Below are positions 12,572 through 22,907 of a DNA stretch of 64,000 nucleotides, piece by piece (within the stretch, counting starts at the first letter, position 1; each line of letters opens with the position of its first letter). Made by a program: the position numbers and the translations under genes. The stretch lies in the NCBI RefSeq assembly GCF_014805685.1, contig NC_060907.1, positions 4,462,473 to 4,526,472 of the forward strand, given 5' to 3'. This stretch comes from Silurus meridionalis (lineage: Eukaryota > Chordata > Actinopteri > Siluriformes > Siluridae). The notes beneath the pieces were generated by a model. The model had not been told where the DNA came from and searched no databases. It saw only the letters and a list, made by a program, of their open reading frames with translations.

Positions 12572-13366
12572 TCAAGTGCAGGGTTTTGTTGGGTCAATGC
12601 GCCTTCCCTCAATATAACCAAACAAACCTCTGTAGTATGCTTTTTTCCCTTCTTTACGCGCTTGAGAAATCAGAGGCCACAAAACCGCACGGGCGTTTCG
12701 GTCCTCCTTCGTGAAGTCTTCCACAAATCTGACTCCACGGTTTAGGCAGATAGAAGAGTTTTTCGTTGATTTCCATATTTCGTCCCTGTATTTCCGCATT
12801 GTGAATTGTACGATCATCTGTCTTGGTCTTCCCGACTCCTTCTTACCGACCCGGTGCACTATGTCAACAATATCGTCCAGTTTCTGTATCAAGTGCGGAG
12901 CAATTTCAGCAATCAGGCCAATCACCTCGCTGCGGGCATCCTCTTCAGACTTTTCCTTCATGCCGTTGATCCGGAGATTCCATCTTCTCTTATATCGTTC
13001 AAGATCTGATGTTCTGTTTTCCAGGTCGTTCTGAGCAGCAGTTATTTTCAGGACCGATTTGCTCATCTCGTTGCACTTTTCTTTGCATTCTTTAATCTCA
13101 CCAGAGTTAAATTCAACAGCTTTGGAGATCTCCGCTATCATTATGCTGTTGCTTCGCATTTGGTTCGTCATTTCTTCTAGCTTTTCATCTTGTGAGTCGA
13201 AGCGAGCAGTCAGGGAAGTAATGGCTTGCAGCAGAGTAGCGTTAGTGATGTCGTCTTCTTGATATTTTAGCTTTTTCGTTTTAGTGGGTGTAAAGTGAGA
13301 GGAATCGCGTCGTTTTTCTAATGGATCAGTCTCTGTTTCCATTTCTGAAGCTGAAGTTTGAGCCAC
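12572..13366 (-). CDS. L1 ORF1 protein
   Basis: Intact 264-codon frame with the arrangement of an L1 ORF1: an acidic, low-complexity N-terminus, a long coiled-coil stretch (about residues 45-125, heptad-like leucines and many Glu/Lys), then an RRM-like and C-terminal domain (RRWNLRINGMKE ... IVDIVHRVGKK ... RQMIVQFTMRKYRDEIW). The family role is a trimeric RNA-binding chaperone that packages the LINE transcript. It lies just upstream of ORF2 on the same strand. Being intact does not imply activity, since its partner ORF2 is broken. Confidence 0.88.
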   Translation of the reverse strand: MAQTSASEMETETDPLEKRRDSSHFTPTKTKKLKYQEDDITNATLLQAITSLTARFDSQDEKLEEMTNQMRSNSIMIAEISKAVEFNSGEIKECKEKCNEMSKSVLKITAAQNDLENRTSDLERYKRRWNLRINGMKEKSEEDARSEVIGLIAEIAPHLIQKLDDIVDIVHRVGKKESGRPRQMIVQFTMRKYRDEIWKSTKNSSICLNRGVRFVEDFTKEDRNARAVLWPLISQARKEGKKAYYRGLFGYIEGRRIDPTKPCT

Positions 13367-13683
13367 GAGTTGAGCCGGAGATTAACAATCCTTGGGTTAG
13401 TTGTCTGTTGAGATTTTCGCATTTTGGAGGCTTAATATCTAATATAGGTCTAATATCTTTAGACAGCTTAAAGTGTGTAGTTTTAGAATAAGTCGGTGAA
13501 ATAAAAAAACATATGTTTTCAATGAATGTAAATCATGTAAAACCAAGTAGAAGCACAGATTTTCCACCAGATATTTATCTGATAATGAGCTGCGAGCGGA
13601 CACGCCCCCCCGCTATTCACAGGTAAAACAGTTCACACGTTGAGTCACACACACACACACACACACACACGCCCCCCGGACAG

Positions 13684-15489
13684 TGGCATAAAACAATGCC
13701 AGAGAATTTACCTTTTCATCTGAAGAAGATTGCGATTCCGACGAGGAGCGTTTGCATTTTGAAGAGCGAGGACTTTCCAGCAAGTTGCTATGATGAGTAA
13801 GTTATTTAGTCTTACATTCTGATCATATAAAACTCATATTGTTTGTAGACATCTCTGCCTAGCTTTTGTCAGCATTGCCTTTTAATGTTACAACAAAAAT
13901 CCGCCAATATCTGCTCATTTGTAACATTAACTGTTTGTGATTGTATGCTCTAAATATTGTTGACAGTATAAAGTTTTATTTTAGCCTCAGTTCAGTTTTA
14001 GTTAGTGTCACTGATCATCCTGAAAGGCTGTTATGTAGTGTTAGCTAGCAGAGATGTTCCAGAATGCTGAGGTGTAAATGCTATATGTACAATGCATGCT
14101 AACAAATATATATTGTTCAAGAATACTATATTTATCAAATATATATTCATCAAAAATACTGAAAAATAAATTGTTTGATTATTTTTAGGAATGTGGCTGC
14201 ATCACCCCTGCCTTCACTGGAAACTCACACCAGGCCACGCAGGTGTCGCTCCATTTTGAGTTCGACCGAGAATCATCCTGAGTAAGTACATATTTTATAT
14301 TTTCCTAAAATATATTTAGTTTGAATCATTATTGCATTGTATGACATATGCAAACAACTTTATCAATGACAATATTATTTGCTCAGCTGTAAATGGTGAT
14401 GGTGTAAATGTCTGAGATGCATTATGGTCTATGGCCCATCAACAAACATTTATCTGTCCTATTGCCCATCAACAAATAGGCCTATAGGCTGTACAATGCA
14501 TGCTAACAAATATATTTTGTTCAAGTTTATTCATCATCCTAAAATATATTGTTTGGTTATTTTTAGGAGTGTGGCTGCATCACTCTTGCCTTCACTGGAA
14601 ACTCGCACCAGGCCACGCAGGTGTCGCTCCATTCGACCGAGAATCATCCTGAGTAAGTACATATTTTATATTTTCTTAAATTATATTTAGTTTGAATCAT
14701 TATTGCATTGTATGACATATGCAAACAACTTTACCAATGACACAATTAGTGATGTTCGTGTGTGTGTTTTATAAACAGATGTGATCAAGCACCTGCTCCA
14801 AAAAGGGCAAAGGCAGCACACAGACAGTCCACCATGTCATGAAAGGATCAGACAGATAACGACACAGTTCCACAGACTCTGCGATTCCTGCCTGTACGTG
14901 AACCTGAACCTCAACTGAGGTCTTCTGACTCTCATTCTCCATGTAGTCTATTTAAAATGTTTTTCCCCTGACAGTGTTGTGTCAACTCTGTGCCACAACC
15001 CAAATGCTCAAGCTGCCAAGTCAATAGCCAAGTGACTAATGGAGAGATGTAACTGTGAGTGAGATGTATCGCTACATTGGGCTCTTATTTTACATGGTAA
15101 TGGTAAAGTTGCCCTCCATCATAGACTACTGGAGACAGAGCAGTATTTTCACAGTTCCCTTTCCAGCAACAATTATGTCAAGGGACAGATACAGGAACAT
15201 TTCGTGGAATGTACACATGAGTCACCCAGATGCAGACAAAGAAAACAACAGAAAGAGGGGCACATCTGAACATGACCGTCTGTTCAGAGTGAAACTGATT
15301 ATGGACACAATCTGTAAGACCTGCAAAGCAATTTATCATCCTAGAAGACATTTAGCCGTGGATGAGAGGATGGTAGCATGCAAAGCTAACACTTGGAGGA
15401 CACAGTACGTAAAAGCCAAGCCGACTAAGTGGGTGTTCAAGTTGTTTGTTCTTGCCGATTCCTCAAACGGATACACTATTATTATTTAA
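13684..15489 (+). pseudogene. piggyBac transposase (PGBD4-like), broken and intron-bearing
   Basis: A first exon ends at about 13796 (GATGA followed by GTAAGT), with an acidic Ser/Glu/Asp-rich frame typical of piggyBac N-termini. Next come exon-like blocks at about 14190-14281 and its duplicate at 14568-14652, then 14779-15489. The last contains VPQTLRFLPVREPEPQL, a stop near 14969, and then the open piece 15055-15489 with SEMYRYIGLLFYM, MSRDRYRNISWNVHM and HLAVDERMVACKANT, the start of the catalytic domain. Coding ends after SNGYTI, well before the remaining catalytic Asp residues and the Cys-rich C-terminus. No complete transposase can be made. Confidence 0.85.
14085..14745 (+). repeat. Tandem duplication of a piggyBac exon with its intron flanks
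   Basis: The segment at about 14085-14365 (ACAATGCATGCTAACAAATA through the exon and following intron) recurs at about 14490-14745. The exon copies encode PSLETHTRPRRCRSI and PSLETRTRPRRCRSI. The second copy lacks seven bases after CGCTCCATT, shifting its frame. Both copies keep a TTTTTAGG acceptor and a GAGTAAGTAC donor. Confidence 0.85.
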
Positions 15490-16215
15490 TGCATAGTATT
15501 GTAGCCCTACAGGCTGGGATTTGCAGAACCCTACTGTAGTGTATTGTGTTAGTTTTTGTTGCACTCTTTATTTTTTTATACATACTGTACTGAATTGTTT
15601 TATTGTTACACAATTCCCTTTTTAATGCTGTCCTTGCTAATGTGTATTTTTAATAAACACAAAGGAAATACATTCCTTGTTGTAGTACTGTACTTCTCAC
15701 TGTGATCCTGGCTCAGTGATCCACAGCTCATTATGTAATCGACAGCTCATTATGCGACCCATTGTCTACGAAGCTGTCAGTCACAGCATGTCGACGCCTC
15801 TTCGCATATGGACTTTCAAAGTAGAAAGTGTCTTTTAAATTTTAAATCAAAGTATTGTTTAAGGTGAATGAGCAGGCAGGATGATTTTCACATGATTAAA
15901 AATAAAAAACCTACATTAGAAGATCTGTTCTCAAAAAGTCTTGGGGAAACATGTTTACTATCGGTTTTGTGGCCTTATTTCAGTGAGTTTTTTTTTTTTT
16001 GCTTTTCAAAACCACGCATAAACCTTATTTTGTCAAAAATACAAACAAACACATATAAGTTGTTTACATATTATGGTAGCCCAGTTTGTGCTGAATACAG
16101 TGTAATAAGTCTTTTGTCAATATTATATTTTAAAAGCAACTAAAAAGAACCAAATGTAAGAGCACGTCAAAATCTCTCAAGGGGTCAAAAACACCCTCAG
16201 ACTCCAGAGGGTTAA

Positions 16216-16330
16216 ATTGATTTCAGAATGATTTATTCATGCTGACCATTCCTCCTCACCTGAAGAGAGACTACACAAAATAATCTTGAGGAATCTAATG
16301 GTCAGGTGTCCACATACTTTTGGAATTATG
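16216..16330. mobile_element. Right part of the interrupted Tc1-type MITE
   Basis: Continues the element that begins at 6478: GGTCAGGTGTCCACATACTTTTGG is the known style of the opposite terminus of fish Tc1 MITEs, read as a complement of the TATGGACAAAAGTATT end. Together with the left part it shows that the piggyBac and L1 are later arrivals. Confidence 0.5.
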
Positions 16331-16479
16331 TGGACTTTTGGAATTTGTTGATATTTTTAATGAGTTTATTAATAAAGTAAATGAGGTCATGTGAGCAGAA
16401 GTGCAGGAAATATCAGGGCGTTACGTCATCCTGAGCGAGGTTCGGTAAGAACGAGGTGACGTGATACACAAATACATCG

Positions 16480-16485
16480 TTTATT
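16480..16485 (-). terminator. nup133: Polyadenylation signal of nup133
   Basis: AATAAA on the minus strand (TTTATT on plus), about 67 bases downstream of the ancestral nup133 stop codon (16552-16554), a normal distance for a vertebrate 3' UTR. Confidence 0.6.
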
Positions 16486-16551
16486 CCAAAAAAACAAAAC
16501 CCCACCTGGAGAGAGAAAAGCATGTAGAAAAGTCAGGACAGAAAGCTCGGG

Positions 16552-17357
16552 TCAGATCTGAGACTGGATGAAGGTCTCCTAGTTGGCTCTCAGTAAGAAC
16601 TCGAAGAAAGGTTTTGAATTTGAGGCAGTTTAGCTCATCCACCTGCAGAAGCTCCTTCACATCGGGTAGATACTCGTGCAGAGGAACCCCTGAAAGCACA
16701 CACATGCACATACACACAGCTTTCACTGTAATGCACTTTGATTTCAGTGCTGTTACGCTTTTAGATTTAATGAAAACTTGGACTTTTCCCTCTTGAATGA
16801 GTTTCTGGAAAATTTTAACAGAAATGCTGTCACTCGACACCTTCAAAAGATCATCACTGCCATCTGAGGCTTCCCAACTGGAATACACACACCAATACTG
16901 ACCAATACATACCAGTATATACCAATACACATTAATACTGTTCAATACACACCTTCACTGACCAAAACACAGCAATACTGACTAATACTCACCAATACAT
17001 ACTAATACACACAGTATATACATACCAGTATATACCAATACACATTAACACTGTTCAGTACATACCAATACACACCAGTATATACCGATACACATTAAAA
17101 CTGTTCAATACACACTGTTACAGAGCAAAACTTCCTGAAGGAGGAAACTCTCCTGCTCCACAATATTTACACACACAGGAATAAAGATGAAGAAAAGGAG
17201 GGATGGGAGTGAGTGCCTCACCGTTCACTTGTTGGCGCTGCAGGGGTTCGGGCATGTCTGAGGCCAAAGCTGTAAGTTTGCTCAGCGCTAGCAGGGTTTT
17301 CTTCTTGCTGAAGTAGCGCGTCTCTGAGTTAGCCTGGCTGTACAGGGTGTGGTGGGC
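16552..17357 (-). pseudogene. nup133: nup133 C-terminal exons
   Basis: 17222-17357 encodes ETRYFSKKKTLLALSKLTAL with good splice sites. About 60 residues before it and about 75 after it, present in other vertebrate Nup133 proteins, are missing; the gap after it is filled by a (CAATACACACC)-type tandem repeat. 16789-16877 encodes SDGSDDLLKVSSDSISVKIF but has no GT donor. 16552-16689 encodes VPLHEYLPDVKELLQVDEL, then one extra base shifts frame; in the restored phase the conserved Tyr of the RANY motif near the C-terminus is a TAG (16579-16581), eight codons before the natural TGA at 16552-16554. Confidence 0.9.
16885..17110. repeat. Degenerate minisatellite, CAATACACACCAGTATATA type
   Basis: Repeated strings of CAATACACA, CCAGTATATAC and CACATTAA(T/C)ACTG in units of roughly 35-60 bases. 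It occupies the place where two or three nup133 exons should lie between 17222 and 16877, so it may have replaced them. Confidence 0.75.
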
Positions 17358-17926
17358 CTGCAGCAGGGAAAAAACACACAAATTGTCCATTTTATAATTC
17401 CATTCTTTTCCAGCCTCACATGTGCAGACTTTCAAAAAGACCATATTTAACATCTGAAATAATGATTTTAAATTCCAACTATAAACATGTGCTACGTTAC
17501 AATGCCTGATGCGTGTCAGAATCAGATTCTCTGATGTTTTCAGTGTATTTATTCACATGACAGGGGGCGCCGCAGTGTCACGGCACCTGATGCCTCACAA
17601 CGTAACAACCGATCACAGCTTCGCAGATCCGGTCACTCACCGATCTTTTGGGGGCGCTGAGAGTCTGCTCCTAACTCTGCGTAAAAACACCTTTGGGCCA
17701 CATTAATATGTTTTTATTTAAAATACACTCTCAGAGGTGGCTAAATGGTGTTTTTCACGTTGCAGTCTGGACTGCGTGTGAAAACAAAGGCTTGCGAAAA
17801 CAATTACAAGTTTTTAGTCAACGCCACAACACACCAAAGAGCCAAAAGGTAAATTAAGGAAGGCGAAAATGACGAGGGTCGAGGTGTCTTAAGTTTTGCT
17901 CGTGCACAGAGTGTAGAAGTAGCCTT

Positions 17927-17970
<44 letters not shown>

Positions 17971-18848
17971 TGCTAAAATAGTTAGTTTTATGCTGATCAT
18001 GTTATGTAACTTTTTCGATTATTTGTTTTAAATGTAACATTTGTTTATTGATTATTGCCTGGCAAATAAATGTCAAATTCTTGATGAAATTTTCTGAAAT
18101 CATTTGTATCTAGTTGATTATGTAGTCTGGCGTTACCGCAAATCTGTGACCAGGATAGTACAAACTGAAGGCTCATGAACAGATGGAGCGTAGAGCACAA
18201 TGTCTGAGACCTTCTGATTTCTGACTATCTCTGACTTTAGCAAGTTATAACTAAGTGACTAAATACAGTACTCTTTATGAATGAGCAAGCATTGAGAGGT
18301 CTACTTAAAAAATATTAGTTTACCCTTATATCCTCTGACTAAGGGACAGTCTGGCGAGTTTGTGCCTGTGAGCATGTGCAGCGGCTATCACCGACTTAGC
18401 AAGTTATGACCAAGTAACTAAATCAATAGTTCTTGATGCATGAGCAAGCATTGAGTGGCCTTCTTAAAGAACATTAGTTTACTGTTATATCCTCTGACTA
18501 AGATTCGGACTGGCCAATGTGCCTCCGTGAGCAGGTGTAGTTAACCGAGCGCAAGGTTCTAAGCGACTCCAGGACCATAATGAATGATTAATTGAAAAGT
18601 TTAATGTTTAAATGAATCTATAAAAATTAAGAAGTGCAACCAATAAGGTGATCATCTTAAATAGATATTCAAGTTAAATATTTATTATAAATTGGAGTCA
18701 GATTAGAGGTTAAAATTTTATTAAAATAACAAAGTGCAATCTATTTGAGTAATCTTTACAGCCGCACGAGAAGGACCAACACGCAGAATACCTTCACCCA
18801 CACCAGTGGATTCCATCATTGGGCCACTGAGTGGGCCCCCTACAGTAC
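17358..18848. other. Intronic remnant without exons
   Basis: A (TA)n tract lies at 17933-17966. A near-tandem duplication of about 159 bp covers 18233-18540 (GACTTAGCAAGTTAT ... GAGCAAGCATTGAG ... TATCCTCTGACTAAG in both copies). The nup133 exon normally placed here (an FLFRWYLEKGKRG-like stretch) was looked for on both strands and not seen. Confidence 0.55.
18233..18540 (+). repeat. Two-copy tandem duplication, period about 159 bp
   Basis: 18233-18391 and 18392-18540 share AGCAAGTTAT, GAGCAAGCATTGAG, AATATTAGTTTAC-like, TATCCTCTGACTAAG and TGTGCCTGTGAGCA-like blocks in the same order, with scattered substitutions. No coding content. Confidence 0.8.
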
Positions 18849-19781
18849 TGTAGGCGAGTCTGGTTGTCCGTCTGCTCGCACATCTGCACCAGGATGTCAA
18901 AATCACAATATTTCTCAGCCAACGCTGCCACCCACTGATACTGACCCAGCTCAACTAATATCACACACATAAACATGAATCAGAGATGACCAGAGCCAGA
19001 GACTTAGAAAAATCAGTTTCACTGCAGCACAGTTAATCAACATCAAAATGTCATTGCATTTCAAGGTGACATTGAAGCCTTGTTAACATTTCAATAAAAC
19101 ATATTTCAGTGTGAATTTAATGGATTTTCACGGCTCCAGAACCCGAGAACTCACGTAGCGGTGTGAGCAGTTCGGAGCGACGCTGCATGTACTCCATCTC
19201 CAGCGTGAAGCAGCAAGGTCAGTTGGGCCATGTAGCCACGAGCAGCGAGTCCAACAGCGCCACCAGCTGCTCGCTGAGAGTGCTGTGAAGTCTCGAGTCG
19301 GCATGAGGATACACGCTGCGCAGGATCACGTCCTGCTGCCGGGTGATGACTGTACGAACTCCGACCTCTCCACCCGAGGCTTCAGTACAGAGAGAAAACA
19401 ACGTTTTGTTTAGTGTTAAACAACCCAGAATACGCTTTATATTTTCCAATCTCCAAAAGTAGATCCATTTAGCTTTGATGTCAGTTTGGCAAACTCATGG
19501 AATTCTCTCATTAGATTCATGATGTAGTCTTCAGGAATGGTTTTTAGGTCACAGGGGTGGCTTGAGTTTACTTGTGACATTTCTTGCCTACTTAATGTGC
19601 TATAGACCATCACTTATCTTGTGCAGAGGAAAGGCTTAGTACAGAGTCAATAGCTCTATTAATGCTACTACAACTACTAAACACATCCAGATTACTTAAA
19701 GAAATTAAGGTAAGTAAATCCAAAAAAAAAAAATCTCAAGAACTTTAAATGTACTGTATACCCAGGTGCAGTCTCCAAAAG

Positions 19782-19783
<2 letters not shown>

Positions 19784-19843
<60 letters not shown>

Positions 19844-19938
19844 AATACCTTCATACTACAAAAAAAAAAAAGGCTGCATCCCTCTCTTATTTCTGGGAAA
19901 ATCAATCACTAGTATATACATATACATGTGTGTGTGTG

Positions 19939-19997
<59 letters not shown>
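19784..19997. repeat. Inverted (CA)n ... (TG)n pair
   Basis: (CA)n at 19784-19841 and (TG)n at 19927-19997 flank about 85 bases. The two tracts are complementary and can pair as a long hairpin stem, a configuration prone to slippage and inversion. Confidence 0.9.
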
Positions 19998-19999
<2 letters not shown>

Positions 20000-20280
20000 C
20001 TCTCAAGAAATGCTCCAAGCAGCATCACAGTGAAGGTCTTCATGTAAAGGTAAATTAGACCCGAAACTGTTAGCGTTACTATTCTCTCTCATTAAATCTT
20101 GCGAGACATTTCCGCCTAGTTCGGCCTTGAAGGTGCGCTTACTTTCGCACCCGCCTCACCTTGATGATGATGTTGACACTGAGCACGACTTCCGCCCACT
20201 TCACAGAGGTCACAGGGTTCTCCTTCAGACACTTCTCCTCCTCCGAGACACGAGATCCGAGACACCTGAAAACGAGCACG

Positions 20281-20283
<3 letters not shown>

Positions 20284-20333
<50 letters not shown>
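20284..20333. repeat. (CA)n microsatellite
   Basis: About 50 bases of CA repeats just upstream, in gene sense, of the nup133 exon at 20160-20265. Confidence 0.95.
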
Positions 20334-20335
<2 letters not shown>

Positions 20336-20595
20336 AACAATGAAACAATTCATAACTGAACAAATTCTAATTTATTGTAAACATTTTTCACAACTGTTTT
20401 ATTTAACTATTTGTAATTCATTATTATTGTTATTATTGACTATTGCCATATAATTATTTATTATATTTGATTCTATCTTATTTAATTTTACTGTTTTTAT
20501 TTCCATTTTACTTTTTATTTCTTTGTGTTTTAGCTTTTATTGTTATTGGTTCTTATACACTTCTATTTTGTGTTTTTATTTATTTATATTTAAGG

Positions 20596-20657
20596 TCCCC
20601 TGGTGGTCTAGTGGTCTAAGATGCAGCGCTCTCACCGCTTTCTGACCCGGGTTCGAT
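20596..20657 (+). pseudogene. Truncated tRNA-Glu(CTC)-like sequence
   Basis: TCCCCTGGTGGTCTAGTGG gives the acceptor 5' strand, D arm and A box; GCGCTCTCACCGC gives an anticodon arm with CTC; CCCGGGTTCGATT gives the B box. Sequence then leaves the tRNA pattern (TTATATTTATATT), so the 3' acceptor strand is missing and the anticodon-to-T region is altered (TTTCTGA). It is a dead tRNA gene fragment or the head of a tRNA-Glu-derived SINE. Confidence 0.75.
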
Positions 20658-21748
20658 TTATATTTATATTTCCACTTATTTTTATTTCCTTTTATTTTTT
20701 GTTTTTATTAATTAGCATTTTTTTTTATTTTACTTAGATTTTTTTGTTTATTTACTTAAATTTTTTTGTTTGTATTTTTATTTATTTTCATTGTTTGTTA
20801 CCTCTCTGTAAGACTGGAGGGGGCGCTCTTGGCGGTTTTACTCAGCGTGACGGCGATGGCGGCGTTCACCAGCTCCGGCTGCTTGCTGTGGTGGTTCTTC
20901 AGAGAGACGGCCAGCTTGTGCAGCAGGATCAGTGAGGTCAACGGGAAGCCGGCGTTCTCTGGATTAGAAGTCAGATCCAAGTGTAAAAGTCCATTACATT
21001 CTACACGTCCTTTTCTAATCCATGTTTTAATTAAATGTGGATAAACTACTACAGAAGGAAGTTCTCAAACTCTGTTCCTCACTGTCAGGCACAGACTCAG
21101 CCCAGCGAGGATCTGAGGTGGGGTAATCGTCCATTAGGTCCAGGTCGATCTGATTCAGCTCCCCTCCTGCCCCTCCCTCGCCGTCGTCTGAAAAGAGCTC
21201 GTCCGTAATCTTCTGGGCCTCCATCACGCGGTTCCTACAGGCAAGAAAATAAATGGTTTCACTTAGATCGGATCCTAATCCAAAAATTCTAGTTCCAATC
21301 CTCCAAATCCAAGAATTATACTAACCACTAATCCCTCACCTCAGGTCCAGGTCCAGCCAGGGAAGCACATAGAGAATCCTCCATGGTCTCTGGCAAGATG
21401 GAGGTGCTCTCTCTGGGCACCATGGCAACCAGGCCGTATGGGATATGGGAGAAGACAAAGGGCAAGTCGGCACACACGCCTCCGCCGCGAATACGGTCAC
21501 CTGGAGAGGGCCAGTGAGGATAAAATAAGTGGCCTGTGTGTGTGAGAGAGAAAAGTGTGTGTAGAGATCATACTGGAGGAATTGAAGGTGAGCTTCTCTT
21601 CAGGGAGGCCGCTGCGCCCTGCACCAGTGGTGCACGTGTACACCAGCTCCTCGTTATAGAGATACGCGGCAGGACCTTTCACCCGCGGCAACACCAACCT
21701 CGTCTTATGAAGCTCCTCCTCACTCTGACACCAAACAGAGACAGAGAG

Positions 21749-21751
21749 AGG

Positions 21752-21803
<52 letters not shown>

Positions 21804-21841
21804 GTGACAGAAAGAGAAAAAGAGAGAGAGAGGTAGAGAAG

Positions 21842-21885
<44 letters not shown>
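21749..21885. repeat. (GA)n-rich tracts
   Basis: Two (GA)n blocks, about 21750-21792 and 21845-21883, separated by a degenerate GA-rich spacer, in a nup133 intron. They explain the long Arg/Glu and Ser/Leu ORFs on the two strands. Confidence 0.9.
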
Positions 21886-21887
<2 letters not shown>

Positions 21888-21889
21888 GG

Positions 21890-22740
21890 ATCATTTCATC
21901 AGGGAACCTACCAACAACCCTTAACATACCCTCTTTTGGAAACCACAAAGTCTTTAAAAACCTCCATATTTGGACACCATGAACACTTAAAGAACCTGAA
22001 AAGAACCTTCTTTTAAAAACCATGAACCCTTAAAGAAAAAAACAGCAGAAAAAATGTACACTAATATTAAAAACACGAAGGTGATGAACCAGAATGATCA
22101 TCAGAGATGTGACTTGCTTTAGAATCATAGCTACCTGAAATGGAGGGTTGTACTTGGTGACCTCTACATAGAGTTCTTCTGATGCAGGTAGCATGGTGTC
22201 TGGAAGTGTGACCAAGCAGAAATACGCTAAACATGGAGTATCAGCAGGATGCCACACTGCAGCTAACACAACCAAACCAGTGCTGAGGAGAGAACATCAT
22301 CATCATTATCATCATCATGGAAACAAACAATCTCAGAGAACCAAAACATATTAAACATACAGCAATACATATAGTTATAATGTAAACTTTAGAACATCTA
22401 GAACAACTAAGCATACTTCTGCCATTTCTCTGTCATCAAAGAATCATCAAAGAATCTCTTTAATGGAAAGCAAGAGCACTCAAAGAACCCCATCCTTAAA
22501 TACCAGAAATCCTCAAGGAACCACTTATTTGGAAAACATAAACTGTCAAAGAACACCCCCCTTTTTTATATTTTAAAAACCAAGAACCCTCAAAAAACCC
22601 TTCTTATAAGCACAGAAACCAACCAAATAATAATAATAAAAAATAATCTTAAAATAAACTATCTTTTAGTAACCATTTTTGGAAATCAAGAACCCTCAAA
22701 GAACCCCTTCTTAGAAGCCCAGGAATCTCAAAGAACAACT
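21890..22740. repeat. Degenerate AAGAACC-type intronic repeat
   Basis: Loosely repeated strings such as CCTCAAAGAACC and TTGGAAACCA, spaced 30-50 bases, in the nup133 introns at 21890-22060 and 22440-22740. It looks like an eroded minisatellite; the exon at 22135-22282 sits between the two parts. Confidence 0.5.
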
Positions 22741-22860
22741 TATTTGTGTCCTGAGCCCGCGGGTGAGATGTTCACGAGTTACTCACTGACTGAGCTGCAT
22801 GTCCAGATATGCCACGTTAACACCTGCCTTCATCTCTGCATAGTTACTCTCCGAACCCTG

Positions 22861-22862
<2 letters not shown>

Positions 22863-22903
<41 letters not shown>
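22863..22903. repeat. (CA)n microsatellite
   Basis: About 40 bases of CA at the intron side of the acceptor of exon 22787-22857. Confidence 0.95.

Positions 22904-22907
<4 letters not shown>

Larger units (their letters stand above)
8455..13620 (-). mobile_element. L1-clade LINE inside the piggyBac element
   Basis: Minus-strand non-LTR element with an ORF1-ORF2 layout. The poly(A) tail appears as a T run at about 8453-8470. ORF1 lies at 12572-13366 and ORF2 at 8773-12542, with a 5' UTR upstream of 13366. The 5' boundary is set only approximately, since no clear target duplication was recognised; a (CA)n tract at 13645-13668 lies just outside. Element length of about 5.2 kb fits fish L1/Tx1-type elements. 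Confidence 0.85.
8260..16211 (+). mobile_element. piggyBac element, split by an L1
   Basis: Left end CCCTCTGGAGTCTGA at 8260 and right end TCAGACTCCAGAGGG ending at 16211 are perfect 15-bp inverted repeats. Both are flanked by TTAA (8256-8259 and 16212-16215), the piggyBac target duplication. The plus-strand transposase remains lie at about 13690-15489, and the left 190 bp are separated from them by an L1 of about 5.2 kb. The transposase is broken, so the element cannot move by itself; its ends look intact enough to be recognised by a related transposase. Confidence 0.92.
18849..21234 (-). pseudogene. nup133: nup133 central helical exons
   Basis: 21083-21234 carries KITDELFSDD and DLMDDYPTSDPRWAESVP; the exon normally before it is not found. 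20802-20958 fuses FPLTSLILLHKL to AVSLKNHHSKQPELVNAAI, skipping about 50 family residues. 20160-20265 encodes EEKCLKENPVTSVKWAEVV and ends in ATCAAG/GTGAGG. The next expected exon, beginning with a (D/E)MLQAAS motif, is absent from the minus strand, but see 20007-20030 on plus. 19155-19379 encodes VRTVITRQQDVILRSVYPHAD, then loses one base at the LLDGY motif and deletes the following linker before LEMEYMQRRSELLTPL. 18849-18954 encodes [18 protein letters not shown] and lacks a donor. Confidence 0.88.

Noticed and set aside
19705..20340. Cys/Val- and His/Thr-rich ORFs
   Set aside because: Translations of (CA)n and (TG)n microsatellites.
20596..20657. Functional tRNA-Glu gene
   Set aside because: The 3' acceptor strand and a normal variable and T-stem region are missing.
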